Assembly (NCBI GenBank): GCA_023399275.1
Contig: JAEWQH010000024.1
Span: 1-27,903, forward strand
DNA from: Bacillota bacterium
Lineage (GTDB): Bacteria > Bacillota > Clostridia > Christensenellales > CAG-138
DNA length: 27,903 nucleotides
Direction of reading: 5' to 3'
Part shown: positions 7,766 to 13,840 of the stretch, piece by piece
Layout of the letters: each line of letters begins with the position of its first letter
Position numbering within the stretch: position 1 is the stretch's first letter
The notes under the pieces: model-generated
The model's database searches: none
What the model was told of the DNA's origin: nothing
Seen by the model: the letters and a program-made list of their open reading frames with translations, nothing else
Position numbers and translations under genes: made by a program

Positions 7766-9631
7766 TCAGCGGATCTTCTTGACGTTCAGCATGCGGATCG
7801 CGTTGAGGATGGCGAGCACGGCCACGCCTACGTCCGCAAAGATCGCCGCCCACATGGAGGCGATGCCGAGCGCACCGAGCAGCAGCACGGCTGCCTTGAC
7901 CAGCAGCGCAAATGCGATGTTCTCCTTTACGATACGCAGCGTCTTTTGCGAAACGCGGATCGCCGTCGCAATCTTGGAGGGCTCGTCCGTCATGATGACG
8001 ATGTCCGCGGCTTCGATGGCCGCATCCGACCCCAGCGCCCCCATGGCGATGCCGATATCCGCCCGCGCCAGCACCGGCGCGTCGTTGATGCCGTCTCCTA
8101 CAAACGCAAGCTTGCCACGCGGGGATTTCTCCGCAAACAACTCCTCGACCTTCGCCACCTTATCCGCCGGCAGCAACTCGGTATACGCGCCGTCCAGCCC
8201 GAGGTCGGCCGCAATCCGCTCGCCGATGCGGCGGGAGTCCCCCGTAAGCATGATGGTCTTGCGCACATTCGCCTGCTTGAGCTCGCGGATGGCACGCGCC
8301 GCATCCTCCTTCACCTCGTCCGCAATCACGATATACCCCAGATACGCGCCGTCGCGCGCGATGTGCACCACCGTGCCGACAACATCCTCCGGCTCCGCAA
8401 ACGCAACGCCGAGACTGCGCATGAGCTTGGCGTTTCCCGCGGCGATCAGCGCCCCGTCCACACGCGCCTTGACACCGTGGCCGGAGATCTCCTCCACCTC
8501 GCCGATGCGCGCGGCATCGATCGGCTTGTCATAAGCCTTCTGCAGCGAAAGCGAGATCGGGTGGTTGGAGTAGCTCTCGGCGTATGCCGCGAGCTCCAGC
8601 AGCGCATCCGGCTCGATGCCCTGCGGCACGACCCGCTGCACCTTGAAGACCCCCTTGGTGAGCGTACCCGTCTTGTCGAACACGACGATCTCCGTCTCGG
8701 CGAGCGCTTCGAGATAGTTGCTGCCCTTGACCAGGATGCCGCGTTTGGATGCGCCGCCGATGCCGCCGAAGAAGCTCAGCGGTATGGACATGACCAGCGC
8801 GCAGGGGCAGGAGATCACGAGGAAGATCAACCCGCGGTAGATCCAGTCCGAGAAGGCCGCGCCCGGAATGACCAGCGGCGGAATCAGCGCCAGCAGCACC
8901 GCGACGATCACCACCGCGGGCGTGTAGTAGCGCGCAAACTTCGTAATGAAGTGCTCGGAGTTGGACTTTTTGCTGCTCGCGTTTTCCACCAGATCGAGGA
9001 TTTTGCTCACGGTGGACTCGCCGTACTCCTTTGTGACGCGCGCGGTGACGAGGCCGCTGATGTTGATGCAGCCGCTCAGCAGCGCATCCCCCTCCTCCAC
9101 GTCGCGCGGCAGGGATTCGCCCGTGAGCGCGGAAGTGTCGAGCGTGGAGCTGCCGCTGAGCACAACCGCATCCAGCGGAACGCGCTCTCCGGGCTTGATC
9201 ACGATGATCTCGTCCACCTTGACGTCGTCCGGATCAACCCGTTCCAGCCGATCGCCGCGCTGCACATTGGCATAGTCCGGGCGGATATCCATCAACCCCG
9301 CAATCGATTTGCGGGATTGATCGACGGCGTAGCTTTGAAACAGCTCGCCGACCTGATAAAACAGCATAACGGCCACGGCCTCGGCCAGATCCCCGACCAC
9401 AAACGCACCGATGGTGGCGATGCTCATCAGGAAGTTCTCATCAAACACCTGCCCGCGCAGGATGTTGCGTCCCGCGCGCAAGAGCACGTCCCCGCCGATG
9501 ATGAAGTATGCGGCCAGAAACGCTGCAATCGTAAACAGGCTTTCGTCGTTTCGCGTGATGATCGCCAGCGCGTAGACCGCCGCGCCAACGAGCGTCTTGA
9601 TCAAGCGCTTTTGATTCTCCGTCCGTTTCAT
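7766..9631 (-). CDS. zntA: P1B-2 type Zn/Cd/Pb efflux ATPase
   Basis: Exports divalent soft metals across the cytoplasmic membrane using ATP. 621 residues, short because it lacks an N-terminal metal-binding domain. Seen: actuator TGES (170-173), transmembrane CPC (275-277), phosphorylation site Asp319 in DKTGTLT, SNHP (355-358) and GDGINDAP (512-519). In the last helices Lys579 and Asp600 are 21 residues apart, the same spacing as the metal-selecting Lys693 and Asp714 of E. coli ZntA; this points to Zn2+, Cd2+ or Pb2+ rather than copper. The start at 9631 is four bases after the stop of the small metal-binding gene; AAAGG lies nine bases upstream. The frame is open 29 codons further up, but that stretch overlaps the neighbour. 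Expression is probably controlled by the divergent CadC-like repressor. Confidence 0.96.
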   Translation of the reverse strand: MKRTENQKRLIKTLVGAAVYALAIITRNDESLFTIAAFLAAYFIIGGDVLLRAGRNILRGQVFDENFLMSIATIGAFVVGDLAEAVAVMLFYQVGELFQSYAVDQSRKSIAGLMDIRPDYANVQRGDRLERVDPDDVKVDEIIVIKPGERVPLDAVVLSGSSTLDTSALTGESLPRDVEEGDALLSGCINISGLVTARVTKEYGESTVSKILDLVENASSKKSNSEHFITKFARYYTPAVVIVAVLLALIPPLVIPGAAFSDWIYRGLIFLVISCPCALVMSIPLSFFGGIGGASKRGILVKGSNYLEALAETEIVVFDKTGTLTKGVFKVQRVVPQGIEPDALLELAAYAESYSNHPISLSLQKAYDKPIDAARIGEVEEISGHGVKARVDGALIAAGNAKLMRSLGVAFAEPEDVVGTVVHIARDGAYLGYIVIADEVKEDAARAIRELKQANVRKTIMLTGDSRRIGERIAADLGLDGAYTELLPADKVAKVEELFAEKSPRGKLAFVGDGINDAPVLARADIGIAMGALGSDAAIEAADIVIMTDEPSKIATAIRVSQKTLRIVKENIAFALLVKAAVLLLGALGIASMWAAIFADVGVAVLAILNAIRMLNVKKIR

Positions 9632-9635
9632 ACCC

Positions 9636-9857
9636 CTATGCCTTTCGCACGACGACATCCGGCTCCACTCTCTTGACGATATCGAGCGCCTGCGCAACGA
9701 TCTGCTCCGCGTGCTCATCCGCCCCCTCGATCACCATCTTGGAGGTCATAAAGTTGACGCTAGCCGCGTGGACGCCCTCCAGCGCCGCAACCTGGGATTC
9801 AATCTTCGCCGCGCAGTTTGCGCAGTCCAGTCCTTCGAGTCGAAATGTCTTCTTCAT
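9636..9857 (-). CDS. Stand-alone heavy-metal-associated (HMA) domain protein
   Basis: 73 residues folding as one ferredoxin-like HMA domain. The metal-binding loop GLDCANCA has Cys12 and Cys15; the acidic residue before the first Cys is typical of Zn/Cd-type domains (DCxxC) rather than the copper type. It lies directly upstream of the ATPase, four bases apart, and the ATPase lacks this domain, so it most likely serves as the detached N-terminal domain or as a metallochaperone for it. The start at 9857 has AAAGGA six bases upstream. First gene of the operon from the promoter at 9960-9989. Confidence 0.94.
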   Translation of the reverse strand: MKKTFRLEGLDCANCAAKIESQVAALEGVHAASVNFMTSKMVIEGADEHAEQIVAQALDIVKRVEPDVVVRKA

Positions 9858-9931
9858 GCGTATTCCTTTTCTGCCGCAAATGCGGCTGATTGATTTGGAT
9901 GTGCCGACCGCGGCGCCTGCCGCGGCGAACA

Positions 9932-9949
9932 GTTGAGCATTCGTTCAAC
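9932..9949. promoter_or_regulatory. Operator 1, ArsR/CadC-type inverted repeat
   Basis: GTTGAGC-N4-GTTCAAC, 6 of 7 arm positions paired. It lies just after the predicted transcription start of the metal-efflux operon and shares its arms with operator 2, whose centre is 34 bp away. Confidence 0.7.
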
Positions 9950-9959
9950 TTTCAATATG

Positions 9960-9989
9960 ATTATAGTTGAGTGCCTGCTCAACTGTCAA
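9960..9989 (-). promoter_or_regulatory. Promoter of the HMA-ATPase operon
   Basis: Minus-strand TTGACA (9989-9984) and TATAAT (9965-9960), both perfect consensus hexamers, 18 bp apart. The 18-bp spacer is exactly operator 2, so repressor binding would block the polymerase directly. Confidence 0.85.
9966..9983. promoter_or_regulatory. Operator 2, ArsR/CadC-type inverted repeat inside the promoter spacer
   Basis: GTTGAGT-N4-GCTCAAC, 6 of 7 arm positions paired; the arms match those of operator 1 (shared GTTGAG and TCAAC). It spans the whole interval between the -35 and -10 boxes. Confidence 0.75.
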
Positions 9990-10033
9990 GCTTTTTCCGC
10001 TGTTTCTCAGAAGTTTTTTTCACGCATTGAAAA

Positions 10034-10047
10034 TGCTATACTATAAT
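10034..10047 (+). promoter_or_regulatory. Candidate extended -10 promoter of the ArsR-family gene
   Basis: TGC-TATACT (10034-10042), overlapping a second TATAAT (10042-10047). No good -35 box is seen at the right distance, and the run of T upstream may act as an UP-like element. It is about 55 bp from operator 2, so the regulator gene is probably not blocked by simple occlusion. Confidence 0.45.
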
Positions 10048-10144
10048 AGAGGAAGCGCAAAAAACGCGCCGCCGCCCGCCTGCCCGCTCGCACAGCGAAG
10101 CGCCGCACCCGGCAGCCACGCGGGCGGAGAGAGGAGACCCGATC

Positions 10145-10522
10145 ATGAAACGCGAAGCGTACGTCTGCGAATGCGATATCATTCACTCCGAGGTGGTGGA
10201 TACGGTCCGGCGAAACATGCCGGATGAGAGCGAGCTCTATGACCTCTCCGACTTTTTCAAAGTGCTTGGCGACAGCACGCGCGCCAAGATCATGTGGGCG
10301 CTTGACGAACACGAGCTCTGCGTGTGCGATCTGGCCGCGCTGCTGGGCATGACCAAGTCCGCCATATCGCACCAGCTGCGCGCACTGCGCGAAGCAAACC
10401 TCGTCGTCAACCGCCGCGACGGTAAGAACATCTACTACTCGCTGGCAGACGACCACGTGCGCCAGATCTTTGAGATGGGCCTCGAGCACATCCGCGAAAC
10501 CTGCCAACACGCGGAGGACTGA
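10145..10522 (+). CDS. cadC: CadC/SmtB-like ArsR-family metal-sensing repressor
   Basis: 125-residue winged-helix repressor that leaves its operator on binding metal. The HTH lies at about 56-90 (CDLAALLGMTKSAISHQL). Both known sensing sites of CadC are present: the alpha3N site as Cys8, Cys10, Cys59 and Cys61 (N-terminal CEC plus ELCVCD), and the alpha5 site as Asp102, His104, His115 and Glu118, each shifted by one from CadC numbering. This predicts response to Cd/Pb and Zn. AGGAG lies eight bases before the ATG. It is divergent from the HMA and ATPase genes, with two matching operators between, so it almost certainly controls efflux. Confidence 0.94.
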   Translation: MKREAYVCECDIIHSEVVDTVRRNMPDESELYDLSDFFKVLGDSTRAKIMWALDEHELCVCDLAALLGMTKSAISHQLRALREANLVVNRRDGKNIYYSLADDHVRQIFEMGLEHIRETCQHAED

Positions 10523-10530
10523 CGCGCCGG

Positions 10531-10566
10531 AAAGTGCGCCCGCCGCACCGCAGTACGCATTTTTAT
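10531..10566 (+). terminator. Weak terminator-like hairpin after the ArsR-family gene
   Basis: AAGTGCG can pair with CGCATTT across 17 bases, leading into TTATTTAAT. A shorter GTGCG/CGCAC hairpin competes. Shape is only moderate. Confidence 0.3.
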
Positions 10567-10670
10567 TTAATAATTTAGTATTTTTATGCAATATTAGCGC
10601 TTTTTTATCCATATTTTGTGTATTTATTGTATTTTCATCGAAAATATCGCTTATAATTATAAATTATATA

Positions 10671-10699
10671 TTGACAGCACGGTATATCTATGCTATTTT
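10671..10699 (+). promoter_or_regulatory. Promoter of the amino-acid ABC importer operon
   Basis: Perfect TTGACA (10671-10676), 17-bp spacer, TATTTT (10694-10699), inside a very AT-rich stretch (10560-10700) unlike the rest of the window. Transcription would start near 10706. Confidence 0.7.
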
Positions 10700-10711
10700 A
10701 GTGCAAACAAT

Positions 10712-10743
10712 GGAGTTGAGCGGTTCAGCTCCTATTCTTTTTT
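10712..10743 (+). promoter_or_regulatory. Leader hairpin with U-tract before the importer operon (possible attenuator)
   Basis: GGAGTTGA and TTCAGCTCC form an 8-bp stem with one G-U pair and a 5-base loop, followed by TATTC and six T, then directly by the GGAGG ribosome binding site (10744). The stem starts about six bases into the transcript. The right arm GCTCC could also pair with the ribosome binding site, so two folds compete. Confidence 0.5.
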
Positions 10744-10758
10744 GGAGGATCGGATATC

Positions 10759-11595
10759 ATGATGAAAAAAGTACTTGCCCTGGCGCTGTCCGCGCTGATT
10801 CTGCTCTCGTTTGCGGCCTGCGGCGCGAAGGAAGCGGAAGAGACCCCCGCGGCAACCGAAGCCCCGGCCGCCGCCAGCGTCGATATGTCCGGCGTAAAGC
10901 TGCTGCAGGACGGCGTGCTGAACATCGGCATGGAGATCGGCTACATCCCGTTTGAGGATTTCGCCGAGGACGGCACCACCCCGATCGGCTTTGACGTGGA
11001 TCTCGCCAAGGCCCTCGGCGAAAAGCTCGGCCTCTCCGTCAACTTCATCAACACCGCCTGGGACGGCATCTTCCAGGGCATCGGCGTAAACTACGACTGC
11101 GTCATCTCCGCCGTAACCATCACCGCGGAGCGCAAGGAGAGTATGCTCTTTACGGATCCCTACATCAACAACTATCAGGCAGTCGTCGTGAAAGCCGGCT
11201 ATACGGGCACGATCTCGAGCTTCCTCGATCTCGACGGCCTCACCATCGCCGTTCAGAAAGAGACCACCTCGGATATCCTGATGTCGGACTATGTCAGCAC
11301 CGGCTCGATCAACGCCACGATCTCCGCCAACGAGAAGATCACCACGTGCTTCACCCAGCTGGAAAACGGCGAGGTTGACGCGGTCGTCGTGGACTCCACC
11401 GTTGCGGACGGCTACCTCTCCGTCAGCCCGGATAAATACGTCAAGGCCTTCCAGGACGAGAGCGAGCCGGAGCAGTTCGGCATCGCGCTGGCGCTGGACA
11501 ACACCGCCCTGCAGGTAGCCCTCAACGAAGCGCTCGCCCAGCTGGAGGCGGAAGGCTTCTTCGAATCGAACATCGCCTACTGGTTCGGCAACTGA
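10759..11595 (+). CDS. Polar amino-acid ABC importer, substrate-binding lipoprotein (SBP family 3)
   Basis: 278 residues. The N-terminus is a lipoprotein signal: Lys-Lys, a hydrophobic stretch, then LSFAAC with the lipidated Cys21. A low-complexity Ala/Glu/Pro/Thr linker (22-40) follows, then the periplasmic-binding-protein fold of family 3: LNIGMEIGYIPFEDF, GFDVDLAKALGEKLG, WDGIFQGI, and TAERKESMLFTDPYI, the classic region that grips the ligand amino and carboxyl groups. It binds a polar amino acid outside the membrane; the exact ligand is not readable. The first of two adjacent ATG codons lies ten bases after GGAGG. First gene of a three-gene operon; a hairpin follows the stop codon. Confidence 0.95.
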   Translation: MMKKVLALALSALILLSFAACGAKEAEETPAATEAPAAASVDMSGVKLLQDGVLNIGMEIGYIPFEDFAEDGTTPIGFDVDLAKALGEKLGLSVNFINTAWDGIFQGIGVNYDCVISAVTITAERKESMLFTDPYINNYQAVVVKAGYTGTISSFLDLDGLTIAVQKETTSDILMSDYVSTGSINATISANEKITTCFTQLENGEVDAVVVDSTVADGYLSVSPDKYVKAFQDESEPEQFGIALALDNTALQVALNEALAQLEAEGFFESNIAYWFGN

Positions 11596-11629
11596 TCGGC
11601 CCGGATTGCGGCGGACGCCGCGCGCCGGC

Positions 11630-11645
11630 CCGGCGGCTCCGCCGG
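11630..11645 (+). other. Intergenic hairpin between binding-protein and permease genes
   Basis: CCGGCG-GCTC-CGCCGG, a 6-bp GC stem without a T-run. In importer operons such hairpins often protect the upstream binding-protein message from 3' decay; that role is inferred here. Confidence 0.45.
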
Positions 11646-11682
11646 CCGAAGCCCCTGATTTCAGAACGATAAGCGAGATAAC

Positions 11683-12723
11683 ATGAGCAGATTCAAAAAA
11701 CTCATCTCGATCAAAAGCTGGAAGCGCTCTACCAAAACAGTCGCCATAGTCCTTATGGCGACTGTGGCGCTTGTTGCCGCCCTCTCCGCCGTCAACGTAT
11801 CGGAGCAGACGATGCTCGATCGCGCTTCGGATACGGTCAAGCAACTCATCGAGCAGGACAAGACCAGCAGCAGAAAGTCCCTGACCATCACCTACAATAA
11901 TCTCGGCGTCGTGAGCTATATCTCGTTTACGACCTCCGGTGCAAAGGCGATCAAGGAGTCTTACGTCGGCTTCGCCGGGGCGGTTTACGGCGCGGACGAG
12001 GGCGCGGGCAAGTTCGCCGGGCAGATGATCAACTATACCTACCGCATGCTCGGCGTAGGGGAAAACCTGCTGCACGGCGTGAAGCTCACGTTGCTTTTGA
12101 CCACGCTTTCCATGGTGATCGGCGCGATCCTGAGCGTCTTTCTCGCGCTGGGCAAGATCTCGGAAAACAAGCTCATCAGCAAGCTCAGCAGCGCATATGT
12201 CTTCTTCTTCCGCGGTACGCCGCTGCTGATCCAGCTCTTTGTGGTCTACTTCTCCGCGCCCGTGATCTTCGGCTTCTCCTGGCGCGGCATCTTCAGCGCG
12301 GCCGACCCGGAGGCTGTCTACAAGGGCGCGTTTCTCGCGGCGTTGATCGCGTTTTCGCTCAACTCGGCCGCCTACTGCGCAGAGATCGTCCGCGCTGCGA
12401 TCCAATCCATCGACAAGGGGCAAAACGAAGCGGCCAAAGCGCTCGGCATGAGCTACGCGCAGATGATGCGTACCATCATCATCCCGCAGTCGATCCGCCG
12501 GATGATTCCGCCGCTGTGCAACGAGTTCGTCATGATGATCAAGGACGTCTCCCTCGTATTCGCCATCTCGCTGATGGACATCACGACGATCTCCAAGACC
12601 ATCATGACCAGCGAAGGGAACTATCTCGTTTTCATCCCCGCGCTGCTGATCTACCTGGTCATCACCGCGATCTTCACGTTCCTCTTTGGCAAGGTGGAGA
12701 AACGACTTTCGATTTATGAGTAG
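11683..12723 (+). CDS. Polar amino-acid ABC importer, permease (HisM/GlnP family)
   Basis: 346 residues, about 120 longer at the N-terminus than usual. The normal permease core begins near residue 130 (LLHGVKLTLLLTTLSMVIGAIL) and contains FFRGTPLLIQLF and the ATPase-docking EAA loop, about residue 240 onward (EAAKALGMSYAQMM, then IIPQSIRRMIPP). The extension holds one membrane helix (about 19-38) and a soluble segment of roughly 90 residues that should face outside; I do not recognise it. The ribosome binding site is weak (GCGAG). The ATPase gene starts nine bases after the stop. Confidence 0.94.
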   Translation: MSRFKKLISIKSWKRSTKTVAIVLMATVALVAALSAVNVSEQTMLDRASDTVKQLIEQDKTSSRKSLTITYNNLGVVSYISFTTSGAKAIKESYVGFAGAVYGADEGAGKFAGQMINYTYRMLGVGENLLHGVKLTLLLTTLSMVIGAILSVFLALGKISENKLISKLSSAYVFFFRGTPLLIQLFVVYFSAPVIFGFSWRGIFSAADPEAVYKGAFLAALIAFSLNSAAYCAEIVRAAIQSIDKGQNEAAKALGMSYAQMMRTIIIPQSIRRMIPPLCNEFVMMIKDVSLVFAISLMDITTISKTIMTSEGNYLVFIPALLIYLVITAIFTFLFGKVEKRLSIYE

Positions 12724-12732
12724 GGCGCGCAT

Positions 12733-13503
12733 ATGAGTGATTATCGGTATATTCTCCGCACAGAGGATCTGTGCAAAAGCTTCGGGTCCCTCGAGGTGCT
12801 CAAAAACATCAACCTCTCCGTCCGAAAGGGCGAGGTGATCTGCATCATCGGCCCCTCCGGCGCGGGTAAATCGACCTATCTGCGCTCGCTCAACCAGCTT
12901 GAGAAGATCACGAGCGGAAAGATCTTCATCAAGGACGAGCTGTTTCTGCACCGCGAGCACAACCGCACCATCCACCGCGCAGAGCCGGAGGCGCAGAAGG
13001 CGATGCTGCTCGAGATGGGTATGGTCTTCCAGCGCTTCAACCTCTTTCCGCACAAAACCGTGCTGGAAAACGTGATGATCGCGCCGGTTCTGGTACGCAA
13101 GAAGACCAGGGAAGCGGCACAGCAGCTGGCCGTGGAGCTCATCGAGCGCGTCGGACTTGCCGACAAGCTCAACGTCTACCCGAGCAAACTCTCCGGTGGG
13201 CAGCAGCAGCGCGTCGCCATCGCACGCGCACTCGCCATGGAGCCGGAGATCATGCTTTTCGACGAACCGACCAGCGCGCTCGACCCGGAGCTGGTCGGCG
13301 AAGTTCTGAACGTGATGAAGGGCCTCGCCCGGCAAGGCATGACCATGCTCTGCGTCACGCATGAGATGGGCTTTGCGCGCGAGGTTGCCGACCGCGTGGT
13401 CTTTATGGCCGACGGCATGATCCTCGAGGAAGGCGCGCCAAGGGAGCTCTTTGACCACCCGACCAACGACAAAGCGATCAGCTTCCTCAAAAGCGTCCTC
13501 TAG
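12733..13503 (+). CDS. glnQ: Polar amino-acid ABC importer, ATP-binding protein (GlnQ family)
   Basis: 256 residues; the cytoplasmic motor of the importer. Seen: Walker A GPSGAGKST (40-48), Q-loop Gln100, signature LSGGQQQR (153-160), Walker B IMLFDEP (173-179) and the switch His210 in CVTHEMGFA. The acidic-basic insert before the Q-loop (about 68-95) is normal for the HisP/GlnQ branch. AGGG lies about seven to eight bases before the ATG, and the gene sits nine bases after the permease stop. A strong terminator 14 bp past its stop ends the operon. Confidence 0.96.
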   Translation: MSDYRYILRTEDLCKSFGSLEVLKNINLSVRKGEVICIIGPSGAGKSTYLRSLNQLEKITSGKIFIKDELFLHREHNRTIHRAEPEAQKAMLLEMGMVFQRFNLFPHKTVLENVMIAPVLVRKKTREAAQQLAVELIERVGLADKLNVYPSKLSGGQQQRVAIARALAMEPEIMLFDEPTSALDPELVGEVLNVMKGLARQGMTMLCVTHEMGFAREVADRVVFMADGMILEEGAPRELFDHPTNDKAISFLKSVL

Positions 13504-13516
13504 CCGGTTTCCTCCT

Positions 13517-13546
13517 GCGCCGCACGATACGGCGCTTCTTTTTTTT
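13517..13546 (+). terminator. Intrinsic terminator of the importer operon
   Basis: GCGCCG-CACGATA-CGGCGC stem-loop followed by TTCTTTTTTTT. Confidence 0.88.
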
Positions 13547-13625
13547 AAACCGTCATCATTTTGCGAATTCTCCGCGCCCTATGCACAAAAAGACGCGCTT
13601 TTTTTGCATAAGTTTTACCCGGAAA

Positions 13626-13655
13626 TTGCTTGCACCGGCCGGCGTGTGATATAGT
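13626..13655 (+). promoter_or_regulatory. Promoter of the HD-GYP gene
   Basis: TTGCTT (13626-13631), 18-bp spacer, extended -10 TGA-TATAGT (13647-13655). Transcription would start near 13662. Confidence 0.5.
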
Positions 13656-13840
13656 GAATCTGTTGGTTCCACGCCCGCTTTTCCCGCGCAAGAGCGGTGG
13701 TTTCCGGTCGATTCAGCCCTTCGTCTCCGACGCGTGCGCCAGAGCGCCGCATCCCCTCCTGCCACATTTCCGCATCCCGGCCCATGCGTCTCGCTGCCCC
13801 CGCCTGGCTGACCGAATCACAAGGAGGCTGAACGTCCGAT
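13656..13840 (+). other. Long 5' leader of the HD-GYP gene
   Basis: About 180 bases between the predicted promoter and the start codon. It holds one imperfect hairpin (CCGCTTTT pairing with AAGAGCGG) and otherwise no gene. I compared it by eye with the c-di-GMP-I riboswitch core and saw no match. AAGGAGG (13821-13827) lies 13 bases before the ATG, longer than usual; an in-frame TGA at 13829 rules out an earlier start. Confidence 0.4.

Noticed and set aside
7610..9676. Long plus-strand open frame opposite the metal ATPase
   Set aside because: Shadow of the ATPase gene; no recognisable domain and it runs across a terminator hairpin.
10732..13458. A 908-codon open frame on the minus strand across the importer operon
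   Set aside because: It is antisense to three genes with complete family motifs; its residues are rich in Arg, His, Asp and Glu with no motif, a typical shadow in GC-rich DNA.
13656..13840. c-di-GMP riboswitch in the leader of the HD-GYP gene
   Set aside because: The conserved GEMM core with its tetraloop and receptor could not be found by eye; only a generic hairpin is present.
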